The notes under the pieces: generated by a model
Database searches by the model: none
Told to the model about the DNA's origin: nothing
The model's input: the letters and a program-made list of their open reading frames with translations, nothing else
Shown here: piece after piece, positions 37,075 to 48,043 of the stretch
Numbering within the stretch: position 1 is the stretch's first letter
Layout: the number at the start of each line of letters is the position of its first letter
Made by a program: the position numbers and the translations under genes
From: an uncultured Bacteroidales bacterium
GTDB lineage: Bacteria > Bacteroidota > Bacteroidia > Bacteroidales > UBA11471
Reading direction: 5' to 3'
DNA: 64,000 nt
NCBI GenBank assembly: GCA_947593515.1
Contig: CANQDQ010000005.1
Span: forward strand, 42,463-106,462

Positions 37075-37271
37075 TAAAAAATGAGAAAAAAAGAATCGCT
37101 TTTATCCGAAAATGAAAAGATTTTCTCTATTCTCTGAAAATAAGAGAAATACGAAAACTGAAATTTACAAAAAGATTTTAGCGTGCATTTTCAAACAGAA
37201 TTTCGGCAGCGGGGTTATCTCTATTTAATAAAAAATATGTATCTTGCACCCGATTTATAAATTTAAGATAT

Positions 37272-38471
37272 ATGAAGACATATTTGGTAACCGGCGCAGC
37301 CGGATTCATCGGCTCCAATTTCGTCAAGTATATGTTGAAGAAGTACGATGATATATTTATCGTCATACTCGATAAACTGACGTATGCCGGCAATTTGGGC
37401 ACGATAAAAGAGGAATTGCAGGACAAGCGGGTGGAGTTTGTGCGGGGCGATATAGCCAATGCCGAACTGGTATCGAATATTTTTGCCCGTCATGCCGTCG
37501 ATTTTGTCGTCAATTTTGCGGCGGAGTCGCACGTCGATCGCAGTATCACCAACCCGCAGCTCTTTTTGGAAACCAACATTCTGGGCACGCAAAACATGCT
37601 CGAATGCGCCAAACGGGCGTGGACGACCGGTAAAGACGCTGCCGGCTATCCGACCTACTTGCCCGGCAAAAAATATTTGCAGGTATCGACCGACGAAGTA
37701 TATGGCTCTTTGACAAAAGATTATGATACGCCGCAGCCGCTGCATATCGAAGACGAAAACGTGCGTCGGGTCGTAAAGGGGCGTACCCGCATTCAGACCT
37801 ACGGCAAAAAATTCTTTACGGAGGAAACCCCGCTCGACCCCCGTTCACCCTATTCTTCGTCGAAGACGGGCGCCGACCTTATCGTGCGGGCATATCACGA
37901 AACATATAAAATGCCGGTGAACATCACCCGCTGCTCCAATAACTACGGACCTTACCATTTCCCCGAAAAACTGATACCGCTTATTATAAAGAACATTCTC
38001 GAAGGAAAGAAACTTCCCGTGTATGGCAAGGGTGAGAACGTGCGCGACTGGCTCTACGTCGAAGACCATGCCAAAGCCATCGATATGGTGCTGAACGGCG
38101 GTCGGGTCGGAGAAGTATATAACATCGGCGGTTTCAACGAGGAGCAGAACATCAACATCGTCAAGCTCACTATCGACACCATTGCGCGGCTTATGCGAGA
38201 AGAACCCCGTTATCAAGCCGTATTGAAAACGCCGCTCGAAAACATAAACTACGACTTGATTACCTACGTGGGCGACCGGCTGGGACACGATATGCGTTAC
38301 GCTATCGACCCGTCGAAGACGGCGCGCGAGTTGGGGTGGTATCCCGAAACCCCGTTCGAGGTGGGCATCGAAAAAACCATTCGCTGGTATCTCGAACATC
38401 AGGATTGGGTCGATGAAGTCGCCAGCGGCGATTATCAGAAATATTACGAACAGATGTATTCAAACCGTTAA
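37272..38471 (+). CDS. rfbB: dTDP-glucose 4,6-dehydratase
   Basis: 399 aa extended SDR that converts dTDP-glucose to dTDP-4-keto-6-deoxyglucose. NAD-binding GAAGFIGSNFVKYM at the N-terminus, the AAESHVDRSI segment, STDEVYGSL, catalytic YSSSKTGAD, and NNYGPYHFPEKLIPLI. Longer than the usual 350 aa because of an insert near residues 115-195 (for example the RVVKGRTRIQTYGKKFF region), a form seen in Bacteroidales. First gene of the dTDP-sugar cluster. Confidence 0.95.
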   Translation: MKTYLVTGAAGFIGSNFVKYMLKKYDDIFIVILDKLTYAGNLGTIKEELQDKRVEFVRGDIANAELVSNIFARHAVDFVVNFAAESHVDRSITNPQLFLETNILGTQNMLECAKRAWTTGKDAAGYPTYLPGKKYLQVSTDEVYGSLTKDYDTPQPLHIEDENVRRVVKGRTRIQTYGKKFFTEETPLDPRSPYSSSKTGADLIVRAYHETYKMPVNITRCSNNYGPYHFPEKLIPLIIKNILEGKKLPVYGKGENVRDWLYVEDHAKAIDMVLNGGRVGEVYNIGGFNEEQNINIVKLTIDTIARLMREEPRYQAVLKTPLENINYDLITYVGDRLGHDMRYAIDPSKTARELGWYPETPFEVGIEKTIRWYLEHQDWVDEVASGDYQKYYEQMYSNR

Positions 38472-38482
38472 TGCGCTGAAAA

Positions 38483-39361
38483 ATGAAAGGAATCGTGTTG
38501 GCGGGCGGCTCCGGTACCCGTCTTTATCCCATAACGAGAGGCGTCAGCAAACAGATGCTGCCCATTTACGACAAACCGATGATTTACTATCCCATATCGG
38601 TATTGATGCTGGCGGGCATTCGCGATATACTGATTATATCCACACCGTTCGATTTGCCCGGATTTCGCCGCCTGCTGGGCGACGGCTCGCAATTCGGCGT
38701 CCGTTTCGAGTATGCCGAACAGCCTTCGCCCGACGGTTTGGCACAGGCATTTATAATCGGTGAAGAGTTTGTCGGCAACGATACGGCTTGTCTGGTATTG
38801 GGCGACAACATTTTTTACGGACAAAGTTTTTCGGCGATGCTGGCTGCTGCCGTGCAGAATGCCGAGAAAGGCTTGGCGACGGTTTTCGGCTATCGGGTGA
38901 ACGACCCCGAGCGTTACGGCGTGGCGGCTTTCGATGCCGACGGCAATGTTACCTCTATCGAAGAAAAGCCGCAGAACCCCAAAAGCAATTATGCCGTAGT
39001 GGGGCTTTATTTCTATCCCAACAAAGTGCTGAATGTGGCGAAAAATATCAAGCCGTCGGCACGCGGAGAATTGGAAATAACATCTGTCAATCAGGCGTTT
39101 CTTGCATCGGGCGAGTTGAAGGTGCAACTGATGGGGCGCGGTTTTGCGTGGCTCGACACGGGCACGCACGATTCCCTGTTCGAGGCGTCTGCTTTCATCG
39201 AAACGATAGAACACCGACAGGGTTGGAAAGTTGCCTGCCTCGAAGAAATAGCCTATAATCAAGGTTGGATAACCGCCGAACAACTTTTGGCGCAGGCAGA
39301 GCCGATGAAAAAAAACCAGTACGGTCAATACCTCATAGCATTGGCAAAAGACGCGAAATAA
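38483..39361 (+). CDS. rfbA: Glucose-1-phosphate thymidylyltransferase
   Basis: 292 aa nucleotidyltransferase making dTDP-glucose from glucose-1-phosphate and dTTP. Marks: [20 protein letters not shown], the [11 protein letters not shown] segment, VLGDNIFYG, and [12 protein letters not shown]. Normal length. 11 bp after rfbB and 22 bp before the first ketoisomerase gene. Confidence 0.97.
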   Translation: MKGIVLAGGSGTRLYPITRGVSKQMLPIYDKPMIYYPISVLMLAGIRDILIISTPFDLPGFRRLLGDGSQFGVRFEYAEQPSPDGLAQAFIIGEEFVGNDTACLVLGDNIFYGQSFSAMLAAAVQNAEKGLATVFGYRVNDPERYGVAAFDADGNVTSIEEKPQNPKSNYAVVGLYFYPNKVLNVAKNIKPSARGELEITSVNQAFLASGELKVQLMGRGFAWLDTGTHDSLFEASAFIETIEHRQGWKVACLEEIAYNQGWITAEQLLAQAEPMKKNQYGQYLIALAKDAK

Positions 39362-39383
39362 TCGATAAAAGTCGGCATTTGAC

Positions 39384-39788
39384 ATGGCAGGCAGCGTTGT
39401 AAAAATCGATTTGCCGAAGATTGAAGATCGGCGTGGCAACCTCTCTTTTATCGAGGGGGGCAAGCATATTCCGTTCGATATCAAGCGGGCTTATTGGATT
39501 TACGACGTGCCGGGCGGACAGTATCGCGGCGGTCATGCCTACCGTACCCAGCAGGAGTTTATCGTGGCTCTTTCCGGCAGCTTCGAGTTGCAGATACGCA
39601 ACAAAGCGGGAGAGATGGAGCGTTATTTCTTAAATCGTTCCTACTACGGTATTTATGTGCCGGCTATGACGTGGCGGCAGCTTACCGATTTTTCCACCAA
39701 TTCGCTGGCGCTGGTATTGTCGTCGGGGGCATTCGACGAGTCCGATTACATTTACGATTTTGCCGAATATCAAAAACTTCTGCCATGA
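39384..39788 (+). CDS. FdtA/QdtA-type sugar 3,4-ketoisomerase, copy 1
   Basis: 134-residue WxcM-like cupin. Family marks: GNLSFIEGGKHIPFDIKRAYWIYDVPGG and a cupin barrel with GGHAYRTQQE. In characterised FdtA the equivalent segment has two catalytic His residues (HAH); here the second is Tyr (HAY), so activity may differ or be lost. It lies directly ahead of a second, more canonical copy, whose ATG overlaps its stop as ATGA. Expected to act on dTDP-4-keto-6-deoxyglucose to make the 3-keto isomer. Confidence 0.85.
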   Translation: MAGSVVKIDLPKIEDRRGNLSFIEGGKHIPFDIKRAYWIYDVPGGQYRGGHAYRTQQEFIVALSGSFELQIRNKAGEMERYFLNRSYYGIYVPAMTWRQLTDFSTNSLALVLSSGAFDESDYIYDFAEYQKLLP

Positions 39789-40204
39789 AACGCCCTTCGG
39801 TACACGATTGTCAATTACTGGAACTTCCCCGCATATACGACCGCGGCGGAAATATTACGCCGCTGCACGGAGGCGGGGAGCTGCCGTTCGACATCAAGCG
39901 CGTTTTCTATTTGTACGATATACCGGGCGGCGAGTCGCGCGGCGCTCATGCCCACAAAGCGTGTCATCAACTGATTGTGGCTGCGGGCGGCGCTTTCGAG
40001 GTGTTTCTCGATGACGGCAGAGAAAAACGGGTGGTAACGCTCAACCGTCCCTATTACGGATTGCACGTGCTGCCCGGCATTTGGTCGGCGGAACAGGCAT
40101 TCTCGTCCGGCTCCATTTGTTTGGTCTTGGCATCGGATTTTTACGATGAAACCGATTATATTCGCGATTACGACGACTATCTGAAATACATCGACCGGCT
40201 ATGA
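39785..40204 (+). CDS. fdtA: FdtA/QdtA-type sugar 3,4-ketoisomerase, copy 2
   Basis: About 139 aa from ATG 39785; the open frame extends upstream only through sequence coding for copy 1. Cupin with RGAHAHKACHQ, containing the two His residues expected for catalysis, and the DIPGG and FDIKR motifs shared with copy 1. It should isomerise the 4-keto to the 3-keto dTDP sugar before transamination. Overlaps both neighbours by 4 bp (ATGA at each end), so the cluster is translationally coupled. Whether it makes the galacto or gluco product cannot be told. Confidence 0.88.
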   Translation: MKRPSVHDCQLLELPRIYDRGGNITPLHGGGELPFDIKRVFYLYDIPGGESRGAHAHKACHQLIVAAGGAFEVFLDDGREKRVVTLNRPYYGLHVLPGIWSAEQAFSSGSICLVLASDFYDETDYIRDYDDYLKYIDRL

Positions 40205-41328
40205 AATTTCAGGATATACAACAGATAAATGCTCGCTATGCCGACGAGCTGAAGCGAGTGGCAGCCGAAGTCATCGATTCGGGCTGGTATCTGTTGGGCG
40301 AGCGTGTCGCCGCATTTGAAAAAGAGTTGGCGCACTATCTGGGGCGGCGGCAGGTGGTTGCCTGCGGCAACGGCTTGGACGCGCTGCGCATTATCCTGCG
40401 GGCATATATCGAAATGGGGCGTCTGCACGAAGGCGATGAAGTCATCGTGCCGGCGAATACCTACATCGCCACCGTTTTGGCGGTAACCGACAACCGGCTG
40501 ACCCCCGTATTCGTAGAGCCGTCGCCCGTAACGCACAACCTCGATACCGACCGGATAGAAGAGCATTTGACGCCGCGCACCAAAGCGCTGTTGCCCGTGC
40601 ATCTTTACGGTCGCTGCTGTTGGGACGAGCGTATCGCCGACATCGCCCGCCGACACGACCTGCTTGTGGTCGAAGATGCCGCGCAGGCATTGGGCGCTGT
40701 CGCTCCGTGTCGCGGATTTTCCGGCTCTGTGAAAGCAGGCGGTTTGGGACACGCGGCGGGTATCAGTTTCTATCCCTCCAAAAATTTGGGCGCGTTGGGC
40801 GATGCCGGAGCCATTGCCACCGACGACGATGCGCTGGCAGAGGCGGCGCGAGCGTTGGCAAACTACGGTTCGGAGCAGCGGTATTACAACAAATATCAGG
40901 GATTCAACAGCCGTATGGACGAATTGCAGGCGGCTTTTCTGTCGGTGAAACTACATTATCTTGACGCCGACAATGCCCGCCGCCGCGAGTTGGCGGCACT
41001 CTATGACCGGTCGATAACCGCTCCCGCCGTCGGGCTGTCCGACAGAGGCGGAGAGGGGCAGCACATTTATCATCAGTACGTTGTCCGCGTTCCGCAGCGC
41101 GAAGCCTTGATAGCGGCACTCTCGAAGCAGGGAATACCCGTGCAGATACACTATCCCGTGCCACCGCACAAACAGGTTTGTTATGCGCGTTATAACCGGC
41201 TGTCGCTGCCGCTGACCGAACAGCTGGCAAACGAGGTTTTGTCGCTGCCCGTATCGCCGGTGATGACCGACGAGGAAATACGTTTTGTCGCTGCCGCTAT
41301 CAATGATTTTTACAAGAATTTTTTTTAA
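40201..41328 (+). CDS. fdtB: DegT/DnrJ/EryC1 aminotransferase (FdtB/QdtB type)
   Basis: 375 aa PLP enzyme that should aminate the 3-keto dTDP sugar to dTDP-3-amino-3,6-dideoxyhexose. PLP-Lys lies in FYPSKNLGALGDAGAI; other marks are ACGNGLDALRIIL, VIVPANTYIATVLAV, VEDAAQALGA and GFNSRMDELQAAFL. Normal length. Last gene of the dTDP-amino-sugar unit. No acetyltransferase or glycosyltransferase follows, so the sugar must be used by enzymes encoded elsewhere. Confidence 0.92.
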   Translation: MKFQDIQQINARYADELKRVAAEVIDSGWYLLGERVAAFEKELAHYLGRRQVVACGNGLDALRIILRAYIEMGRLHEGDEVIVPANTYIATVLAVTDNRLTPVFVEPSPVTHNLDTDRIEEHLTPRTKALLPVHLYGRCCWDERIADIARRHDLLVVEDAAQALGAVAPCRGFSGSVKAGGLGHAAGISFYPSKNLGALGDAGAIATDDDALAEAARALANYGSEQRYYNKYQGFNSRMDELQAAFLSVKLHYLDADNARRRELAALYDRSITAPAVGLSDRGGEGQHIYHQYVVRVPQREALIAALSKQGIPVQIHYPVPPHKQVCYARYNRLSLPLTEQLANEVLSLPVSPVMTDEEIRFVAAAINDFYKNFF

Positions 41329-41376
41329 TTGACATTCGATAATCTCTCTTTCTTTTTCATTTATAAAATATTTCCC

Positions 41377-41384
41377 TATATTTG
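41377..41384 (+). promoter_or_regulatory. gldB-aroE promoter -7 element
   Basis: TATATTTG, 20 bp before ATG 41404. It lies between the aminotransferase stop and gldB, so gldB is probably a separate unit. Confidence 0.6.
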
Positions 41385-41403
41385 TAACTCTCTAAAAGAA
41401 ATT

Positions 41404-42375
41404 ATGGCAGCTCTGCGCATTGTCTTGATGCTCTCTTTGGCGGGTTTGTTTTCTTGTCGTGCTTCGACCGACGAAGGGAGCGGGGTGGCGATACATCGCT
41501 ACGACAAGGCGCTGTGTTCGTATCTGTCCGATGCTCTTGCTGACAGTGTTTTCTTTCGGCAGTACGGTGATTTTCACCGGTTATATACCGAAGCGATTTT
41601 GGAACTTCTCGATAGCGGCTGCGACAAATCGCGGCTTGCCGATCGCTTTTCCGCTGCCGATATGCAGTTGCTTTGCGGGGCTGTCGATTCGATTTTTCCT
41701 GATTTGTCCGATGTAGAGGCTGAACTCTCGGCGGCGCTTGCCCGCTACCGGCACTTGTTGCCCGACGATACTTTGCCCGCCCGTTTTTACGCTCATGTGT
41801 CGGGCTTGCGGCAGCAGATTGTGAATGCCGGCGATATGCTTTCGGTTTCGCTCGACCATTATTTAGGCAGTGGCTATCCGCCGTATGCCTCCATATATCC
41901 CCGCTACCGGCTCGAAGGCAAGAAACAGGCGTATATCGTTCCCGATGTGTTGCGGGTCATACTTTACACGCGCCACCCGCTGTTGCCGGTCGAACATACG
42001 ACGCTGTTGCGGGAAATGATTTACGAAGGTAAAATCGTATATTCGCTGCAACAGCTCCTGCCGGACGTCCCGCCGGAAAGATTGTTGGGCTACACGCCGG
42101 AGCAGTTGGCGTGGTGCCGCGAAAACGAATCGGAGATGTGGAATGCGCTTTTGCGTGAAAAAACGCTGTATGCCGCATCGCCGCTGACGATAGAACGTTA
42201 TTTGTCGCCCGCCCCGTTTACTGCGCCGTTTTCGCCTCAGTCGCCCGGACAGGCAGGCCGCTACATCGGCTGGCGCATCGTGTCGGCGTATGCCGGAGCG
42301 ACGCATGCCGACCTTACCCGATTGTGGCAGACCGACGAAACCGAAATCACCAAGAAAGCTAAATATAAAGGATAA
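41404..42375 (+). CDS. gldB: GldB-family lipoprotein
   Basis: About 323 aa from ATG 41404; the longer frame starting at 41329 would begin ahead of the promoter -7 box. Lipoprotein signal with lipobox LFSC (Cys18). The body matches GldB of the gliding-motility set: paired motifs such as LDHYLGSGYPPYASIYPRY, Q-L-x-W-C-x-E-N-E and the C-terminal RYIGWRIVSAY. In non-gliding Bacteroidales the homologue is kept and its role is unclear; it is not itself proof of gliding. Followed after 5 bp by aroE. Confidence 0.85.
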   Translation: MAALRIVLMLSLAGLFSCRASTDEGSGVAIHRYDKALCSYLSDALADSVFFRQYGDFHRLYTEAILELLDSGCDKSRLADRFSAADMQLLCGAVDSIFPDLSDVEAELSAALARYRHLLPDDTLPARFYAHVSGLRQQIVNAGDMLSVSLDHYLGSGYPPYASIYPRYRLEGKKQAYIVPDVLRVILYTRHPLLPVEHTTLLREMIYEGKIVYSLQQLLPDVPPERLLGYTPEQLAWCRENESEMWNALLREKTLYAASPLTIERYLSPAPFTAPFSPQSPGQAGRYIGWRIVSAYAGATHADLTRLWQTDETEITKKAKYKG

Positions 42376-42380
42376 GAAAC

Positions 42381-43130
42381 ATGGAAACTACCGATGTGTA
42401 CGGATTGGTGGGGTACAGGCTCGCCCACTCTTTCTCTCGGAATTTTTTCAACGAAAAATTCAAGAATGAAAAAATCGCGGCGGAATACCGCAATTTCGAA
42501 CTCGACCGTATCGAAGATATTCGTCTTGTCGTGAACGAAACGCCACGCCTGCGCGGATTGAACGTAACGATTCCCTATAAGGAAACGATTATCCCTTTTC
42601 TCGATGAAATGGACGAAACCGCCCGCCTCATCGGTGCCGTGAATGTCGTCAAATTCATACGCAAAGGCGGCAAGTTGATTTTGAAAGGATTCAACTCCGA
42701 TGTCATCGGATTTACCGACTCCATACGTCCCTGTCTGAAACCGCATCACCGCAAAGGGCTGATACTCGGCACGGGCGGCGCCTCCAAAGCCGTGTGGTAC
42801 GGGCTGCTGTCGCTGGGCGTGGAGCCGCAATGGGTATCACGCACGCGTAAGGAGAAAGCCATTTGTTACGAAGACCTTACACCCGAAATCATGCAGGAAT
42901 ATACGGTCATCGTCAATGCCTCGCCCGTAGGTATGTACCCTGATATAGAAAACTGTCCGGCAATACCTTACGAACTTGTTACGCCAAAACATCTCGTATA
43001 TGATTTGGTGTACAATCCGGAAACAACGCTCTTTATGGAGAAGTGCAAAGCGCGCGGAGCCGAAACGAAAAACGGTATAGAAATGCTCCTATTGCAGGCA
43101 TACGCCGCTTGGGATATTTGGAACAAATAG
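42381..43130 (+). CDS. aroE: Shikimate dehydrogenase
   Basis: 249 aa NADP-dependent reduction of 3-dehydroshikimate to shikimate. Substrate-binding YRLAHSFSRNFFNEKF, the catalytic Lys in NVTIPYKETIIPFLDEMD, the conserved GAVNVVK, and the Rossmann motif LGTGGASKAVWYGL. Slightly short, as is usual in Bacteroidales. Cotranscribed with gldB. Confidence 0.95.
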   Translation: METTDVYGLVGYRLAHSFSRNFFNEKFKNEKIAAEYRNFELDRIEDIRLVVNETPRLRGLNVTIPYKETIIPFLDEMDETARLIGAVNVVKFIRKGGKLILKGFNSDVIGFTDSIRPCLKPHHRKGLILGTGGASKAVWYGLLSLGVEPQWVSRTRKEKAICYEDLTPEIMQEYTVIVNASPVGMYPDIENCPAIPYELVTPKHLVYDLVYNPETTLFMEKCKARGAETKNGIEMLLLQAYAAWDIWNK

Positions 43131-43162
43131 GGCGATTTCATCGCAAAATCCGGCATAAAAGA

Positions 43163-43188
43163 GGCGGGGTTACAGAGGTAGCTCCGCC
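43163..43188 (+). terminator. gldB-aroE terminator
   Basis: GGCGGGG (43163-43169) pairs with CTCCGCC (43182-43188), one wobble, then TTATCTTTTT. Confidence 0.65.
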
Positions 43189-43209
43189 TTATCTTTTTAC
43201 GGTTTTTAT

Positions 43210-43851
43210 TTATGGCGTCGTTTGCGTACTGTCTGGCAGACTGACGGCGATATAACCTTCCGGGTCGCCGGCGGCAAGTCCGTTAAAAATTTCCGTTCCG
43301 TAAACCGCGAAACCGTAGTAATAGTTGGTGTCGGCTAAAATGGTGCGGTGATAATCCGTTTTTATTTTGCCGACATTTTTTGTAACGGCAAAAGGTATAT
43401 CGACGACCTCGATTATTTGTCCGATACTGTCTTTTATCTGTAACAGGTACAAGTTGGTACTGCCGGTATATCCGGAATAAAAAGGAGAGGCGGCAGAAAA
43501 AATATCGTTTATCGATAGTTGAATATTTTGTTGCTTCGCTGTTTTTATACCTAAGATTTCAGAGGAGTCGATACCGGCTATCGATTCGATGGATTTTATT
43601 TTTATTGTGCCGAATGTCAATAAGCTGTCTATATTATTTCCGACGAGAAAACTGTCTGAAACGATAGGGTAGAAAGCGGAACAGTATTTTGCCGATAAAA
43701 ATCTTGCCATAAACGTATTGCCGCTTGTCGTATCGACATCGTTCGGAGAGAGGGAAAATGAAATCTCTTGCTTCTCCTTTTCGCAAGAAGAAACGAACAA
43801 AACAACTATCCCGAAAAACAATATGGCGATATTTTTCACGGCGTTCTTCAT
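43210..43851 (-). CDS. Hypothetical lipoprotein
   Basis: About 213 aa from ATG 43851 (the frame opens with a GTG three codons upstream). Lipoprotein signal with lipobox VSSC at about residue 22-23, followed by acidic EKEKQE. The mature domain is beta-rich with no family I recognise; it resembles small DUF4843-like Bacteroidales lipoproteins in size and style only. It starts 12 bp after the stop of the 43864 gene and is probably cotranscribed with it. Confidence 0.75.
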   Translation of the reverse strand: MKNAVKNIAILFFGIVVLFVSSCEKEKQEISFSLSPNDVDTTSGNTFMARFLSAKYCSAFYPIVSDSFLVGNNIDSLLTFGTIKIKSIESIAGIDSSEILGIKTAKQQNIQLSINDIFSAASPFYSGYTGSTNLYLLQIKDSIGQIIEVVDIPFAVTKNVGKIKTDYHRTILADTNYYYGFAVYGTEIFNGLAAGDPEGYIAVSLPDSTQTTP

Positions 43852-43863
43852 TTTATCCACGCT

Positions 43864-44313
43864 TTATTTTATATCCGCCATGAGTTGGTCGAAGAAGTCG
43901 TCCAGCTCTTTCCCCGCCTTTTTCAGAAAATCGTCGTCGAGAAATATCTTTTCGTCGTCGAAAGTTTTGAGTTCGGAGACGATTTCTTTTTCATCGTTCA
44001 GAAGAATGACGGAAACCGGAGCTACGGCATCGAGCGAACGGAAAGCGTCGGCAACCTCCGGCATTTCCAAAGCCTGCCGCAACAGGGCGATGATGCGGAT
44101 ATTGTCGGTGTCGCCGGCTTCGTCGTACTCTTCCAGTCCGATTTGGGTCAACAGCATTTCGTTGTCGTCGTAAAGCGACAGCAGCTGTTCTTCGCTTTTG
44201 AAAATGACGAACATATCCGACAACGAAAACGTATCGTTGTTTTTTACCTGTTCTATCGCTTCGCAAAAAGCTCCGGCGATAGATGCGACTTGGGTTTCGT
44301 GCGCTTCATTCAT
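43864..44313 (-). CDS. Hypothetical acidic cytoplasmic protein
   Basis: About 149 aa from ATG 44313; the longer frame to 44400 includes the promoter. No signal peptide or membrane segment; strongly acidic, ending in a helical, Asp/Lys-rich tail. I recognise no domain. A -7 box (TATATTTG, 44336-44343) is 22 bp upstream and supports this start. Divergent from the Crp/Fnr regulator gene, whose product may also control this side of the shared 150-bp region. Confidence 0.75.
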   Translation of the reverse strand: MNEAHETQVASIAGAFCEAIEQVKNNDTFSLSDMFVIFKSEEQLLSLYDDNEMLLTQIGLEEYDEAGDTDNIRIIALLRQALEMPEVADAFRSLDAVAPVSVILLNDEKEIVSELKTFDDEKIFLDDDFLKKAGKELDDFFDQLMADIK

Positions 44314-44335
44314 AATCGAGATGTTTTTCCTGCTA

Positions 44336-44343
44336 CAAATATA
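44336..44343 (-). promoter_or_regulatory. Promoter -7 element of the 43864 gene
   Basis: TATATTTG on the minus strand, 22 bp before ATG 44313. No clear -33 box. Confidence 0.5.
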
Positions 44344-44403
44344 ATAAATATTTTCTGTAAAAATAAAACGCTTCATGCCGAAATCATCTTTTTTCGCCAT
44401 TCC

Positions 44404-44434
44404 TTTGCAGTTTAATGGAATTTTCTTAATTTTG
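44404..44434 (+). promoter_or_regulatory. Crp/Fnr gene promoter
   Basis: TTTG at 44404-44407, exactly 19 bp, TAATTTTG at 44427-44434. Transcription should start at about 44440, inside the palindrome at 44436-44458. Confidence 0.7.
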
Positions 44435-44435
44435 C

Positions 44436-44458
44436 GTTATATAACATTGTTATATAAC
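44436..44458. promoter_or_regulatory. 23-bp perfect palindrome, candidate operator
   Basis: Two 11-bp arms (GTTATATAACA and TGTTATATAAC) around a central T. Each arm also contains the self-complementary 10-mer GTTATATAAC, so the site can be read as two tandem 10-bp palindromes 13 bp apart. It covers the expected transcription start and ends 6 bp before the regulator's ATG. Confidence 0.75.
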
Positions 44459-44464
44459 ACAGTT

Positions 44465-45166
44465 ATGGTAAAGAAACTTTCGATAGAAGCGCTGACGCAG
44501 GAGGCTTTGGGCGAGATGCTGCCGCTTCTCGACAGCAACGAAAAGCGTATCATCACGGAAAACTTCCATATACAGACTTTCAAGAAAAACGAGATGATTT
44601 ACAACGAAGGCGAGAAAGCCGAGTTGTTGATGTGTCTTATCAAAGGAAAGGTAAAAATTTTCAAGGCGGGCATCGGCGGACGTAGCCAGATTATGCGATT
44701 GATACGTCCCGTGCAGTATTTCGGCTATCGGGCTTATTTTGCCGGCGAAGATTACATTACTGCCGCTTCGGCATTTGAAAATGCGACTATCGGATTTCTG
44801 CCGATGCCTGTCGTCGATGAGCTTATCAAGAAAAACAATCGCCTTGCCTGTTTCTTTATCAAAGAGTTGGCTACCGACTTGGGTATGTCGGACACCCGCA
44901 CGGTGAATCTTACGCAGAAACACATTCGCGGCCGCCTCGCCGAGTCGCTGCTCATGTTGAAAGACAATTACGGTTTGGAGGAAGACGGCATCACGCTGAG
45001 CATCTATATGGCGCGCGAAGACCTCGCCAATCTCTCCAACATGACGACCAGCAATGCCATACGCACGTTGTCGTGCTTCGCCGCCGAAAAAATCGTCGTG
45101 GTCGATGGTCGTAAAATCCAGCTTGTCGATGAAGCGAAGTTGCGCAAGATAAGCCGTTTCGGATAG
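44465..45166 (+). CDS. Crp/Fnr-family transcriptional regulator
   Basis: About 233 aa from ATG 44465; the longer frame starts upstream of the promoter. N-terminal cyclic-nucleotide-binding fold (about residues 25-125, with EMIYNEGEKAELLMCLIKGKVKIF) and a C-terminal winged helix (about 150-230) with AREDLANLSNMTTSNAIRTLS as recognition region. No Cys cluster typical of oxygen-sensing Fnr is present, so the effector is unknown. The palindrome over its transcription start suggests autoregulation. Confidence 0.92.
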   Translation: MVKKLSIEALTQEALGEMLPLLDSNEKRIITENFHIQTFKKNEMIYNEGEKAELLMCLIKGKVKIFKAGIGGRSQIMRLIRPVQYFGYRAYFAGEDYITAASAFENATIGFLPMPVVDELIKKNNRLACFFIKELATDLGMSDTRTVNLTQKHIRGRLAESLLMLKDNYGLEEDGITLSIYMAREDLANLSNMTTSNAIRTLSCFAAEKIVVVDGRKIQLVDEAKLRKISRFG

Positions 45167-45174
45167 TATCGCTT

Positions 45175-45193
45175 TCGGAAGCGGGGCTTCCGA
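45175..45193 (+). terminator. Terminator after the Crp/Fnr gene
   Basis: TCGGAAGC and GCTTCCGA form eight pairs with a GGG loop, followed by TTATTTTT; it abuts the convergent uvrA stop. Confidence 0.7.
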
Positions 45194-48040
<2,847 letters not shown>

Positions 48041-48043
48041 AAA

